Positions 33,069 to 41,276 of a stretch of 64,000 bases of DNA are shown piece by piece (positions within the stretch are counted from its first letter, which is position 1; each line of letters opens with the position of its first letter). Source of the stretch: JAWHTC01 sp032586155 (lineage in GTDB: Bacteria; Pseudomonadota; Alphaproteobacteria; Rhodobacterales; Rhodobacteraceae); NCBI RefSeq assembly GCF_032586155.1, contig NZ_JAWHTC010000001.1:992001-1056000 (forward strand), in the 5' to 3' direction. The notes under the pieces are model-generated. The model was not told the origin of the DNA. It worked only from the letters and a program-made list of their open reading frames with translations, and searched no databases. The position numbers were made by a program, and so were the translations under genes.

Positions 33069-34244
33069 ATGAAAACCCAAGTTTGTATCATCGGCGGCGG
33101 GCCTTCGGGGCTGATGCTGTCTCAATTGCTTGATCTCAAGGGGATCGACACCATCGTTCTGGAACGCCAGAGCCGGGAATATGTGCTGGGGCGGATTCGT
33201 GCGGGCGTGTTGGAACACGGCTTTGCCGACCTGATGCGCGAGGCACAATGTGGTGCGCGGATGGACATGGAAGGCGAAATCCACGAGGGCTTCTTCATCG
33301 CCCATGACGGCGAGATGACCCGGGTCGATTTGCACAAGCATTCCGGCGGTAATTCGGTGATGGTCTATGGCCAGACCGAGTTGACCCGTGACCTTTACGA
33401 GGCGCGCGACAAGATGAATAGCAAGGTCATTCACAATGTCGAGGATGTGAAGCTGCACAACGTGAAAAGCGACGAGTCGCCCTATGTGTCCTATCGTGCA
33501 GGGGATGAGATCATCCGGATCGATTGCGATTACATCATCGGGGCTGATGGGTTCCACGGGGTCAGCCGCAAGACCATTCCGGGCGACGTGCTGCGCGAAT
33601 ACGAGAAGGTCTATCCGTTTGGCTGGCTGGGGGTGCTGAGCCGGACCAAGCCGGTGAGCCCTGAGCTGATCTATGCCAAGCACGAGCGGGGCTTTGCGCT
33701 GTGTTCACTGCGTTCCCAGGTGTTGAGCCGCTATTACATCCAGGTGCCATTGACCGATACGGTCGAGGATTGGTCAGATGAGGATTTCTGGGCCGAGCTA
33801 AAGCGGCGCTTGCCGGACGAGGTGGCAGAGCGGCTGGAAACCGGGCCGTCGATCGAGAAGTCGATTGCGCCCTTGCGCAGCTTCGTCGCCGAACCGATGC
33901 GCTATGGCAACCTGTTTCTGGCCGGCGATGCGGCGCATATCGTGCCGCCGACCGGTGCCCGTGGGTTGAATTCGGCGGCGTCAGATATCTATTACCTCTA
34001 TCACGCGATGGTGGATCATTACCTGAACAATGACGATCAAGGTCTTGATGTATATTCACAAAAGGCTTTGGCGCGGGTGTGGAAGGCACAGCGGTTCAGC
34101 TGGTGGATGACCAATATGCTGCATCGCTACCCCGACAGCATCGACTATGATCAGCGCTTGCAGCAGATCGAGATGGAGTACCTGTTTTCCTCAGATGCGG
34201 CGATGGCATCACTGGCGGAAAACTACACCGGGTTGCCGTTCTGA
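33069..34244 (+). CDS. pobA: 4-hydroxybenzoate 3-monooxygenase
   Basis: The 391-residue flavoprotein hydroxylase converts 4-hydroxybenzoate to protocatechuate using NAD(P)H and FAD. It has the FAD motif IIGGGPSGLMLSQLL, the linker RIRAGVLEHG, the DG motif GADGFHGVSR and GDAAHIVPPTGARGLN. The length equals that of the Pseudomonas enzyme (about 394). The ATG at 33069 follows GAGGAGATCTGAA and lies 15 bp after ligB, so it is in the same operon and feeds it. Confidence 0.97.
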   Translation: MKTQVCIIGGGPSGLMLSQLLDLKGIDTIVLERQSREYVLGRIRAGVLEHGFADLMREAQCGARMDMEGEIHEGFFIAHDGEMTRVDLHKHSGGNSVMVYGQTELTRDLYEARDKMNSKVIHNVEDVKLHNVKSDESPYVSYRAGDEIIRIDCDYIIGADGFHGVSRKTIPGDVLREYEKVYPFGWLGVLSRTKPVSPELIYAKHERGFALCSLRSQVLSRYYIQVPLTDTVEDWSDEDFWAELKRRLPDEVAERLETGPSIEKSIAPLRSFVAEPMRYGNLFLAGDAAHIVPPTGARGLNSAASDIYYLYHAMVDHYLNNDDQGLDVYSQKALARVWKAQRFSWWMTNMLHRYPDSIDYDQRLQQIEMEYLFSSDAAMASLAENYTGLPF

Positions 34245-34288
34245 AGCACTCGGGGCTCGCGCCTCTGTTCAGGTTATTCGCGGGAAAT

Positions 34289-34341
34289 CAGGGTTTTCCG
34301 GGCCGTTTGTGTTGACAAGCGGCCCGGGCATGGAAACCCTG
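34289..34341. repeat. Large hairpin between pobA and the binding-protein gene
   Basis: CAGGGTTTTCCGGGCCG pairs with CGGCCCGG and GGAAACCCTG around a loop containing TTTGTGTTGACAAG. It lies 45 bp after pobA and 35 bp before the next gene. It could end the pobA message in part or protect the abundant binding-protein mRNA. Confidence 0.5.
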
Positions 34342-34375
34342 ACACCCGGAAAACAAGCTTTGGGAGGAGCGACAC

Positions 34376-35512
34376 ATGAAATTCAGACATCTGATGATGG
34401 CGGCCTGTGCGGCGGCGATGACCACTGGCGCGGGATATGCCGAGGGCCTCAAGGTCGGCATGATTACCACGCTGTCGGGTGGCGGCGCGGGGCTTGGCAT
34501 CGATGTGCGTGACGGGTTCATGCTTGCGGTGAAGCAAAGCGGCGCGGACATGGAAGTGGTGATCGAGGATGATCAGCGTAAGCCGGATATCGCGGTGCAA
34601 CTGGCTGACAAGATGGTGCAGCAGGAGAAGGTTGACGTTCTGACCGGGATCATCTGGTCGAACCTAGCGATGGCGGTTGTTCCTGCGGTAACGGCTCAGG
34701 GCAAGTTTTACCTGTCGCCCAACGCGGGTCCAAGCGCGCTGGCGGGCAAGGGTTGTCACAAGAACTACTTCAACGTCAGCTGGCAGAACGATGCCTTCAG
34801 CGAGGCGGCGGGGGCCTGGGCCAGTGAGAACGGTATCGGCAAGGTGTTCCTGATGGCACCGAACTATCCGGCGGGCAAGGACATGATGGCGGGCTTCAAG
34901 CGCTACTTCAAAGGCGAGGTCAGCGACGAGGTCTATACCAAGCTGGGCCAGAGTGACTATGCCGCCGAGATTGCCCAGATCAAGGCGTCTGATGCGGATA
35001 TGGCTTATTACTTCCTGCCCGGCGGCATGGGGATTTCGTTCATGAAGCAATATGCCGGGTCGGGGGCCGACAAGGCCGTGATGGGACCGGCGTTTTCGTT
35101 TGACCAGGGCATCCTGGGTGCAATCGGCGAGGCGGCCCTGGGTGTGAAGAACACCTCGCACTGGGGCAAGGATATCGACAATGCCGCCAACAAGGCCTTC
35201 GTCGAAAGCTTCCAGGCCGAATATGGTCGTCTACCGTCGCTCTATGCAAGCCAGGGTTTCGATACGGCGGCGCTGCTGATCTCGGCCATGGGCAAGGCGG
35301 ATGTTAAGGACGCGGATGCGTTCCGTGCGGCGCTTGAGGCGGCGGATTTCGCGTCGACGCGTGGCGATTTCTCGTTCGGTCCGAACCATCATCCGGTGCA
35401 GACAATTTACATGCGCGAAGTGGTGAAAGAGGGCGACGTGGTGACCAACAAGATCATCGGCACGGCCTCGGCCGGGCATACCGACACCTATGCAGGTGAC
35501 TGCAAGATGTAA
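34376..35512 (+). CDS. Branched-chain-amino-acid-type ABC substrate-binding protein, probably for an aromatic acid
   Basis: The 378-residue periplasmic protein has a signal peptide (cleavage after GYA near residue 22) and the type I binding fold of LivK (VGMITTLSGGGAGLGIDVRD, then IGKVFLMAPNYPAGKDMMAG). LivK-type proteins next to protocatechuate genes usually bind 4-hydroxybenzoate or related aromatics. No permease or ATPase gene follows, so the rest of the transporter must be elsewhere. GGGAGGAGCGACAC is a strong ribosome site, and a terminator follows at 35536. Confidence 0.85.
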   Translation: MKFRHLMMAACAAAMTTGAGYAEGLKVGMITTLSGGGAGLGIDVRDGFMLAVKQSGADMEVVIEDDQRKPDIAVQLADKMVQQEKVDVLTGIIWSNLAMAVVPAVTAQGKFYLSPNAGPSALAGKGCHKNYFNVSWQNDAFSEAAGAWASENGIGKVFLMAPNYPAGKDMMAGFKRYFKGEVSDEVYTKLGQSDYAAEIAQIKASDADMAYYFLPGGMGISFMKQYAGSGADKAVMGPAFSFDQGILGAIGEAALGVKNTSHWGKDIDNAANKAFVESFQAEYGRLPSLYASQGFDTAALLISAMGKADVKDADAFRAALEAADFASTRGDFSFGPNHHPVQTIYMREVVKEGDVVTNKIIGTASAGHTDTYAGDCKM

Positions 35513-35535
35513 GCACCGTTTTCGACGGGACAATT

Positions 35536-35571
35536 GGGGCCGGGGGGCGTGATGCCGCTCGGCCCTTTTTT
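35536..35571 (+). terminator. Rho-independent terminator of the pob/lig operon
   Basis: GGGGCCG and CGGCCC form the stem base around GGGGGCGTGATGCCGCT, followed by TTTTTT, 24 bp after the binding-protein stop codon. Confidence 0.8.
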
Positions 35572-35691
35572 CGTGTGATTCCCCCGAACGCCCCGGCATT
35601 TTGGAGGTGAAAACCTGTGTTGCTGGCGCCGGCGGTTCACGAAAAACCGTGCAATCCTTGGGTAATGAGTCGAAAAACGACAATTTCAAAA

Positions 35692-35707
35692 ATTTACCAA
35701 TTGATAA
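35692..35707. promoter_or_regulatory. Candidate RutR-type operator upstream of preT
   Basis: TTTACCAATTGATAAA matches 13 of 16 positions of the RutR palindrome TTGACCA-NN-TGGTCAA. It lies about 50 bp before the preT start in an AT-rich promoter region. The cluster encodes two RutR-like TetR proteins, which supports this reading. Confidence 0.5.
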
Positions 35708-35758
35708 AAAATTTATTTGTGGCACCCTGAATGCAAGTAACATGAGGGAGATGAAACG

Positions 35759-37075
35759 ATGGGCAATTCCCCCAGGACCCCAGGGCTGGCGGCAGGGCGT
35801 TTGCCTGCCGAGACACTGGCGCAGAATTTTGCCGACCTGCACGAACCGCTGGATTCGCATGAGGCGGCGGTGGCCGCGGACCGGTGTTATTTTTGTCATG
35901 ACGCGCCCTGTATGGAAGCTTGCCCAACCTCGATAGACATTCCCTTGTTCATCCGACAGATCGCGACCGATACGCCGTTGGCGGCCGCGCGCACGATCCT
36001 TGAGCAGAATATCCTTGGCGGGATGTGCGCCCGGGTTTGCCCGACCGAGACCCTGTGCGAAGAGGTCTGCGTGCGTGAGACCGCCGAGGGCAAGCCGGTC
36101 GAGATCGGGCGGCTTCAACGCTTTGCTACCGATGCCGCGATGTCCCATGGGCCGCAGCCGTTCTCCCGTGCGGTGCCCAGCGGAAAGTCGGTGGCCGTGG
36201 TGGGGGCAGGACCGGCCGGACTGGCCTGTGCCCACCGCCTTGCCATGCATGGCCATGATGTCGTGGTGTATGACGCCCGCGAGAAGGCCGGGGGCCTGAA
36301 CGAATTCGGGATTGCCTCGTACAAGGCGGTTGATGGCTTTGCCGGGCGTGAAGTTGATTGGCTGCTTGGCATTGGTGGCATCAAAGTGAAGACCGGTCAG
36401 GCGTTGGGGCGCGACGTCGATCTGGACGGGTTGGCAGCGGGGCACGACGCAGTGTTCCTTGGCGTCGGGTTGGGCGATGTGAACACACTTGGCCTTGCGG
36501 GCGAAGACCTGGACGGGGTCGGCGACGCGGTCGACTGGATTGCCGACCTGCGCCAAGCTGGCGACATGGGGTCGGTCAGCGTCGGAAGTAATGTTGTTGT
36601 CATTGGCGGTGGCATGACGGCCGTGGATGCGGCGGTGCAGGCCAAGGCGCTTGGCGCGGGGGAAGTGACGCTGGCCTATCGCCGGCGGCAGGACCAGATG
36701 AAGGCGAGCGGGTACGAACAGGAATTGGCCGCCACCAAGGGCGTGCGGATCGTGACCGAGGCCACGCCGGAAGCGATCCTTGGCAATGGTGCGATAGAGG
36801 CGGTGGAGTTTTCCGTGACCGGCAGCGACGAGCGCTTCCGTGTAACGGCCGATCAGCTGCTTTGTGCGATTGGTCAGAAACTGGTGACGGTAGTCGGTTT
36901 GGATACCGAGGGCGGCAAGATCGTGGTCGATGACGCGGGCCGGACCAGCCGCGAAGGGGTTTGGGCCGGCGGCGATTGCGCCAGTGGTGGTGACGACCTG
37001 ACCGTGACGGCTGTGGCCGAGGGTCGCGATGCGGCAGAAGACATTCATGCGGTTTTGACGGGGGTGGCGGGCTGA
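35759..37075 (+). CDS. preT: NAD-dependent dihydropyrimidine dehydrogenase, FAD subunit (PreT)
   Basis: The 438-residue glutamate-synthase-beta-like flavoprotein passes electrons from NAD(P)H via FAD and 4Fe-4S clusters to PreA. N-terminal cysteines (CYFCHDAPCMEACPTS, GGMCARVCPTETLCEEVC) bind two clusters, followed by AVVGAGPAGLACAHRL (FAD) and VVIGGGMTAVDAA (NAD). Together PreTA reduce uracil and thymine in the first step of reductive pyrimidine degradation. The stop lies inside a GGCGGGCT-type hairpin, and preA follows after 22 bp. Confidence 0.92.
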   Translation: MGNSPRTPGLAAGRLPAETLAQNFADLHEPLDSHEAAVAADRCYFCHDAPCMEACPTSIDIPLFIRQIATDTPLAAARTILEQNILGGMCARVCPTETLCEEVCVRETAEGKPVEIGRLQRFATDAAMSHGPQPFSRAVPSGKSVAVVGAGPAGLACAHRLAMHGHDVVVYDAREKAGGLNEFGIASYKAVDGFAGREVDWLLGIGGIKVKTGQALGRDVDLDGLAAGHDAVFLGVGLGDVNTLGLAGEDLDGVGDAVDWIADLRQAGDMGSVSVGSNVVVIGGGMTAVDAAVQAKALGAGEVTLAYRRRQDQMKASGYEQELAATKGVRIVTEATPEAILGNGAIEAVEFSVTGSDERFRVTADQLLCAIGQKLVTVVGLDTEGGKIVVDDAGRTSREGVWAGGDCASGGDDLTVTAVAEGRDAAEDIHAVLTGVAG

Positions 37076-37083
37076 AGCCCGCC
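37066..37083. repeat. Short palindrome spanning the preT stop codon
   Basis: GGCGGGCTGAAGCCCGCC is a perfect 8-bp stem with a 2-base loop; the preT TGA lies at its centre. A relative, GCGGGCCGACGGCCCGC, occurs at 54913-54929. It looks like a REP-type hairpin inside the preT-preA message. Confidence 0.6.
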
Positions 37084-37097
37084 CTACGGAGGTAGAT

Positions 37098-38405
37098 ATG
37101 GCTGATCTGACAACTGACTTTCTGGGTATCAAGACCCCCAACCCGTTCTGGCTGGCCTCTGCGCCGCCGACGGACAAGGAATACAACGTCCGCCGCGCCT
37201 TCGAGGCCGGATGGGGGGGCGTGGTGTGGAAGACGCTGGGCGAGGACGGCCCGCCGATCGTCAACGTCAACGGGCCACGCTATGGCGCGATGTGGGGGGC
37301 GGACCGGCGGCTTTTGGCGCTCAACAATATCGAGCTGATCACCGACCGGCCGTTGCAGACCAATCTCGACGAAATCAAGCGGGTGAAGGCGGATTATCCG
37401 GATCGCGCCATCATCGTGTCGCTGATGGTGCCCTGCACGGAAGAGGCCTGGAAGGGCATCCTGCCAAGGGTAATGGAAACCGGCGCGGACGGGATCGAGC
37501 TGAACTTCGGTTGCCCGCATGGCATGAGCGAGCGCGGCATGGGGGCCGCCGTGGGCCAGGTGCCGGAATATATCGAGATGGTGACGCGCTGGTGCAAGGA
37601 AGTCTATGACAAGCCGGTGATCGTCAAGCTGACCCCGAACATCAGCGACATTCGTTATCCGGCGCGGGCGGCGCTGGCGGGCGGCGCGGATGCGGTGAGC
37701 CTGATCAACACCGTGAGTTCGATCATCTCGGTCAATCTGGATGATTTCAGCCCCGAGCCGTCGATTGATGGCAAGGGCAGCCATGGCGGCATGTGCGGCC
37801 CGGCAGTGAAGCCGATCGCGCTCAATATGGTGGCCGAGATAAAACGCGATGCCGAGACCGCCGGCATTCCGATTAGTGGGATTGGCGGCGTCACCACGTG
37901 GCGCGATGCGGCCGAGTTCATGGCCTTGGGCGCGGGCAATGTGCAGGTCTGCACGGCGGCGATGACCTATGGATTCAAAGTGGTGCAGGAGATGATTTCG
38001 GGCCTTAGCGACTGGATGGACAAGAAGGGCTATACCAGCACCGATCAGTTCATCGGCAGCGCGGTGCCGAATGTCACTGACTGGCAATATCTGAACCTGA
38101 ACCACATCACCAAGGCCAAGATCGACCAGACATCCTGCATCAAGTGCGGTCGCTGTTTTGCCGCCTGCGAGGATACCAGCCACCAGGCGATCTGGATGAA
38201 GGACGACCGGGTGTTCGAGGTCAATGACGCGGAATGCGTGGCCTGCAACCTCTGCGTCAATGTCTGCCCGGTCGAAGGGTGTATCACCATGGAGACGATG
38301 CAGCCGGGACAAGTGGACCCGCGCACCGGCGAAACGGTGAAGGACGAGTATGGCAACTGGACCATGCATCCCAACAACCCCGGCTCGGGCTGTGCGGCGG
38401 AGTAG
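37098..38405 (+). CDS. preA: Dihydropyrimidine dehydrogenase catalytic subunit (PreA)
   Basis: The 435-residue protein has a dihydroorotate-dehydrogenase-like FMN barrel (KTPNPFWLASAPPTDKEYNV, NFGCPHGMSERGMGAAVG with the active-site region) and a C-terminal 2x4Fe-4S ferredoxin domain (CIKCGRCFAACED and CVACNLCVNVCPVEGC). With PreT it reduces uracil to dihydrouracil. GGAGGTAGAT precedes the ATG. A terminator follows, so preTA seem to form their own unit, with the remaining pathway genes 3.7 kb downstream beyond rtcB-prfH and the tetR pair. Confidence 0.95.
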   Translation: MADLTTDFLGIKTPNPFWLASAPPTDKEYNVRRAFEAGWGGVVWKTLGEDGPPIVNVNGPRYGAMWGADRRLLALNNIELITDRPLQTNLDEIKRVKADYPDRAIIVSLMVPCTEEAWKGILPRVMETGADGIELNFGCPHGMSERGMGAAVGQVPEYIEMVTRWCKEVYDKPVIVKLTPNISDIRYPARAALAGGADAVSLINTVSSIISVNLDDFSPEPSIDGKGSHGGMCGPAVKPIALNMVAEIKRDAETAGIPISGIGGVTTWRDAAEFMALGAGNVQVCTAAMTYGFKVVQEMISGLSDWMDKKGYTSTDQFIGSAVPNVTDWQYLNLNHITKAKIDQTSCIKCGRCFAACEDTSHQAIWMKDDRVFEVNDAECVACNLCVNVCPVEGCITMETMQPGQVDPRTGETVKDEYGNWTMHPNNPGSGCAAE

Positions 38406-38441
38406 AGTCTCCGAACTGCAACGGCTTTGAGGTGATGAAGG

Positions 38442-38473
38442 AAACCGGTCTTGTTTTGGCGAGGCCGGTTTTC
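38442..38473 (+). terminator. Terminator after preA
   Basis: AAACCGG and CCGGTTTT enclose TCTTGTTTTGGCGAGG, forming a stem followed by a short T-run about 37 bp after the preA stop. Confidence 0.65.
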
Positions 38474-38543
38474 TATGTCAGCCGCATGTGACCGTGGCAC
38501 GACCCGGTTTTCTGAAACCCTTTTTCGAGGAAAGGACATAGAC

Positions 38544-38588
38544 ATGATGATGACGATGCTTTCCTGCAAGGGATCTTTCACCGCCTGA
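38544..38588 (+). CDS. Candidate 14-residue leader peptide upstream of rtcB
   Basis: The frame ATG ATG ATG ACG ATG... encodes MMMTMLSCKGSFTA and stops at TGA. It has a good ribosome site (CGAGGAAAGGAC, 6 bases before the first ATG). It lies after the preA terminator and 77 bp before rtcB, and a strong hairpin sits between them. The position, ribosome site and hairpin suggest an attenuator peptide whose translation senses ribosome damage, the presumed cue for rtcB-prfH. This is inference: the peptide is too short to identify by homology, and an accidental frame of this size is possible. Confidence 0.45.
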   Translation: MMMTMLSCKGSFTA

Positions 38589-38617
38589 ACACGCGCGACG
38601 CTGTTTTAAGGCGTTAG

Positions 38618-38635
38618 CCCGGCCGCACGGCCGGG
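38618..38635 (+). promoter_or_regulatory. Strong hairpin in the rtcB leader
   Basis: CCCGGCCG-CA-CGGCCGGG is a perfect 8-bp GC stem located 30 bp after the candidate leader peptide and 30 bp before the rtcB ATG. TTCT and TATTTT follow. It could be an attenuator or an mRNA-stability element. Confidence 0.5.
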
Positions 38636-38665
38636 GTTCTGACTATTTTCGAGAGATGAAAACCG

Positions 38666-39784
38666 ATGGGCAATTCCCAGAACGGCTGTGCACAGGCTGT
38701 GCACAGCGAGACCTTTTTCGCACGCGACGGCTGGATCGAAGGCCGGGCGCTGGATCAATTGAAACACCTGGAGGGTCTGGATGGCGTGCGCGCCGTGGCA
38801 GGCTTTCCCGATCTGCATCCGGGCAAATATGGGCCGGTGGGTTGTGCCGTGCTGGCCGACCGGCTGCATCCGCAGCTTGTCGGTTCGGACATTGGCTGCG
38901 GCATGGGGCTGTTCCGGCTCGACCTGCCGCTGCGCAAGCTGAAGCTCGACAAGGCGGCGGAACGGCTGCGAAATCTCGCCGGGCCGGTGGACGGTGACGA
39001 GATGGCCGAACGGCTGGAGGAGCTGGGGCTTGACGCTGCGCTTGCACCCGAGGCCCTGGGCTCGGTCGGGGGTGGCAACCATTTTTGCGAGGCGCAGAAG
39101 GTGGTGCAGGCTGCACCCGAAAGTGGGCTGGAGAAAGGCGCGCTGGTGCTGCTGGTGCATTCGGGATCGCGTGGGGTGGGGCATTCGATCCTGTCGCGCC
39201 TGATCGCAGAGGGGCTGGTGTCGCTGGACCCGGAGAGCGAGGCCGGGCGCGATTACCTGCGCCGTCATAATGAAGCGGTGGCCTGGGCAGGTTTGAACCG
39301 CAAGGTGATCGCCGAGCGGGCGGCAATGGCGTTGCGCGCCACGTGTGAGCCGCTGGTCGATGTGCTGCATAACCTGCTGTCACCCGAGTTTGGCGGCTGG
39401 CTGCATCGCAAGGGGGCCGCGGTGGCGTCCGGGCTGGTGCCGCTGGCTGGCTCGCGGGCAGCACCAAGCTTCCTGATGCAGCCTTTGGGTCATGCGGGGG
39501 CGCTGGCGTCGATGGCCCATGGGGCGGGGCGCAAGTATGATCGGTCGTCCATGCATGGGCGGGTGCGCGCCGGTCGCGCCGATCTGGCGGCGTTGAAGCG
39601 GACCCGGTTAGGCGGGCGGGTGATCTGCGATGAGAAAACCCTGCTGATCGAGGAGGCGCCCGAGGCCTACAAGCCGGTGTTGGAGGTGGTTTCGGCTCTG
39701 GAACAGACCGACGTGGCGCGCCCCGTGGCCGAGATGCACCCGCTGATCACCTACAAGCGGGCGATTGAAAGGGGGGCGTCATGA
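38666..39784 (+). CDS. rtcB: RNA-splicing ligase, short RtcB2 type associated with PrfH
   Basis: The 372-residue RtcB-family ligase joins RNA 2',3'-cyclic-phosphate and 5'-OH ends using GTP and Mn. Conserved residues are Cys78 (DIGCGM), His139 (GGGNHF), His165 (HSGSRG), His235 (VLHN) as metal ligands and His285 in MAHGAGR as guanylylation site. It is about 35 residues shorter than E. coli RtcB (408), as expected for the paralogue paired with prfH, with which it overlaps by ATGA. That pair repairs and rescues ribosomes whose 16S decoding centre has been cut, for example by colicin E3-like nucleases. Confidence 0.9.
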   Translation: MGNSQNGCAQAVHSETFFARDGWIEGRALDQLKHLEGLDGVRAVAGFPDLHPGKYGPVGCAVLADRLHPQLVGSDIGCGMGLFRLDLPLRKLKLDKAAERLRNLAGPVDGDEMAERLEELGLDAALAPEALGSVGGGNHFCEAQKVVQAAPESGLEKGALVLLVHSGSRGVGHSILSRLIAEGLVSLDPESEAGRDYLRRHNEAVAWAGLNRKVIAERAAMALRATCEPLVDVLHNLLSPEFGGWLHRKGAAVASGLVPLAGSRAAPSFLMQPLGHAGALASMAHGAGRKYDRSSMHGRVRAGRADLAALKRTRLGGRVICDEKTLLIEEAPEAYKPVLEVVSALEQTDVARPVAEMHPLITYKRAIERGAS

Positions 39785-40410
39785 GCGGCTATGATACGAT
39801 CACCCTGTTGATCAGTTCCGGAAATGGGCCGGGCGAGTGCCAGCAGGCCGTTCAGGGCGTGCTGGAGAGGTTGCGGCAAGAGGCTGAGATTTACGGCGTG
39901 GATTGCGATGTCGCCATCGAACCGGGGCGGCACGGGCCGAAATCGGCGGTGGTGTCCTTGCATAGGGCCGGGGCCGAGGCGCTGGCGGCGCGCTGGCTGG
40001 GTAGCATCAAGTGGCAATGTCCCAGCCGGTTGCGCCCTGGGCACAAGCGCAAGAACTGGTTTGTCGGCGTGTTTCGCATGGCCGCGGCACGACAGGTTGA
40101 GAGGCTTGATCCGGGCGGTGTGCGGGTCGAGACATTTCGCGCCGGCGGGCCGGGCGGGCAGCATCAGAACACCACGGACAGTGCGGTGCGTGCCACCCAT
40201 CTGCCCAGTGGACTGAGCGTTGTGGCGCGCGATGAACGGTCGCAGCATCGCAACCGGGCGGTGGCGCTGGAACGGCTGGGGCAATTGCTGAACGCGGTGG
40301 CCGAGGTGCGGGCTGCCGAGGTGCGCAACCGGCAATGGGCGGCGCATAAGGCGCTGGAGCGTGGCGCGCCTGTGCGGGTGTTTCATGGGCCGAGGTTTCG
40401 AGAGCGGTAG
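39781..40410 (+). CDS. prfH: Peptide chain release factor H
   Basis: The 209-residue class I release-factor homologue has the catalytic GGQ motif at 125-127 (RAGGPGGQHQNTT) and lacks the codon-recognition domains of RF1/RF2. PrfH is thought to release the nascent chain from ribosomes with a cleaved decoding centre so that RtcB2 can religate the rRNA. The start overlaps the rtcB stop (ATGA). The protein is convergent with the TetR genes. Confidence 0.92.
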   Translation: MSGYDTITLLISSGNGPGECQQAVQGVLERLRQEAEIYGVDCDVAIEPGRHGPKSAVVSLHRAGAEALAARWLGSIKWQCPSRLRPGHKRKNWFVGVFRMAAARQVERLDPGGVRVETFRAGGPGGQHQNTTDSAVRATHLPSGLSVVARDERSQHRNRAVALERLGQLLNAVAEVRAAEVRNRQWAAHKALERGAPVRVFHGPRFRER

Positions 40411-40514
40411 CGGTTAGGTCGTTTGGCGGCTGAAGCAGATGTTCCGGGCGCAAAGCGCTTTGGGAGGCGTGTCAGCAATGCGTTTAGAAACCCAATCTTC
40501 CCTTCCGGTACCGG

Positions 40515-40536
40515 GCCCGTTCTTGCAAGACCGGGC
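40515..40536. repeat. Palindrome between convergent prfH and tetR
   Basis: GCCCGTTCTTG and CAAGACCGGGC are inverted with a single mismatch. The element lies in the 178-bp gap between the two stop codons and may act as a bidirectional terminator; there is no clear T-run. Confidence 0.4.
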
Positions 40537-40588
40537 TATGCATATTGAAACTTGATCGGTTGTGCGGCGGGCACAGCCGTGTGTGGCC

Positions 40589-41203
40589 TCAGGGCGCCAG
40601 CATCCTTGTGAACAACTGGGTCAGGTATCGCTGCGCCTCGGGGAAAGGGTCGACATCCGGACCGCCCAGAACCGCATGCACTTGCACGTCGAAATCGGCG
40701 TAATGCTGGGTCAGAGCCCAGATCGAAAACAGAAGATGGTGCGGGTTGACCTCGGCGATCTTGCCCTCTGCGACCCAGTTATTTAGGATTTCGGCCTTCT
40801 GGTCGACCAGGTCTTTCAATTCGCCCGAAAGGGCCGGGCCGATGCGCGGGGCCCCCTGGATGATTTCGTTGGCAAACAGGCGGCTTTCGCGCGGGTAGTC
40901 GCGGCTCATCTCCAATTTGCGTAGCACGTAGGCCAGGATTTCATCGAGCGGATCGCCCTCGGCATTCAGGGCCTCCAGCGGGTCGAGCCAGGTTTCCATC
41001 AGGCCGTCAAGCAGGGCCGTATGGATCGCCTCTTTCGACGGGAAATAGTAGAGCAGGTTGGGTTTTGACAACCCGGCGGCTTTGGCGATCTGATCCAGGG
41101 TCGAGCCGCGATAGCCGTTTTGCGAAAACACGTCGAGTGCCGCCTCGAGGATGGTGGCGGTGTTCTTGCGCTGAATGCGGGTTTTGGGGGCGGATTTGGA
41201 CAT
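40589..41203 (-). CDS. TetR-family regulator, RutR-like, copy 1
   Basis: The 204-residue repressor has a TetR HTH (residues about 13-57, with GSTLDQIAKAAGLSKPNLLYYF) and a RutR-type C-terminal ligand domain ending in HHLLFSIWALTQHYADFDVQV. RutR of E. coli responds to uracil and thymine. The start at 41203 (MSKSAPKTR) is preferred to a longer frame opening at 41257, which overlaps a non-homologous stretch. It lies 73 bp downstream of a paralogue and is probably co-transcribed with it. Confidence 0.85.
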   Translation of the reverse strand: MSKSAPKTRIQRKNTATILEAALDVFSQNGYRGSTLDQIAKAAGLSKPNLLYYFPSKEAIHTALLDGLMETWLDPLEALNAEGDPLDEILAYVLRKLEMSRDYPRESRLFANEIIQGAPRIGPALSGELKDLVDQKAEILNNWVAEGKIAEVNPHHLLFSIWALTQHYADFDVQVHAVLGGPDVDPFPEAQRYLTQLFTRMLAP

Positions 41204-41276
41204 AAAGCAGATCACGAATTGCAAGCCGTCCAAAACTAGCAGGTCGGGGGGCGGCAAACTAGCCCCAACAACAAGA

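Noticed and set aside
35231..37270. Long minus-strand frame opposite preT
   Set aside because: The preT protein has its cluster and nucleotide motifs in the plus frame; the opposite frame shows only composition-driven sequence.
38656..38997. Frame starting at the ATG ten bases before rtcB
   Set aside because: It is out of frame with rtcB, Arg-rich without motifs, and the RtcB frame carries all metal and guanylylation residues.
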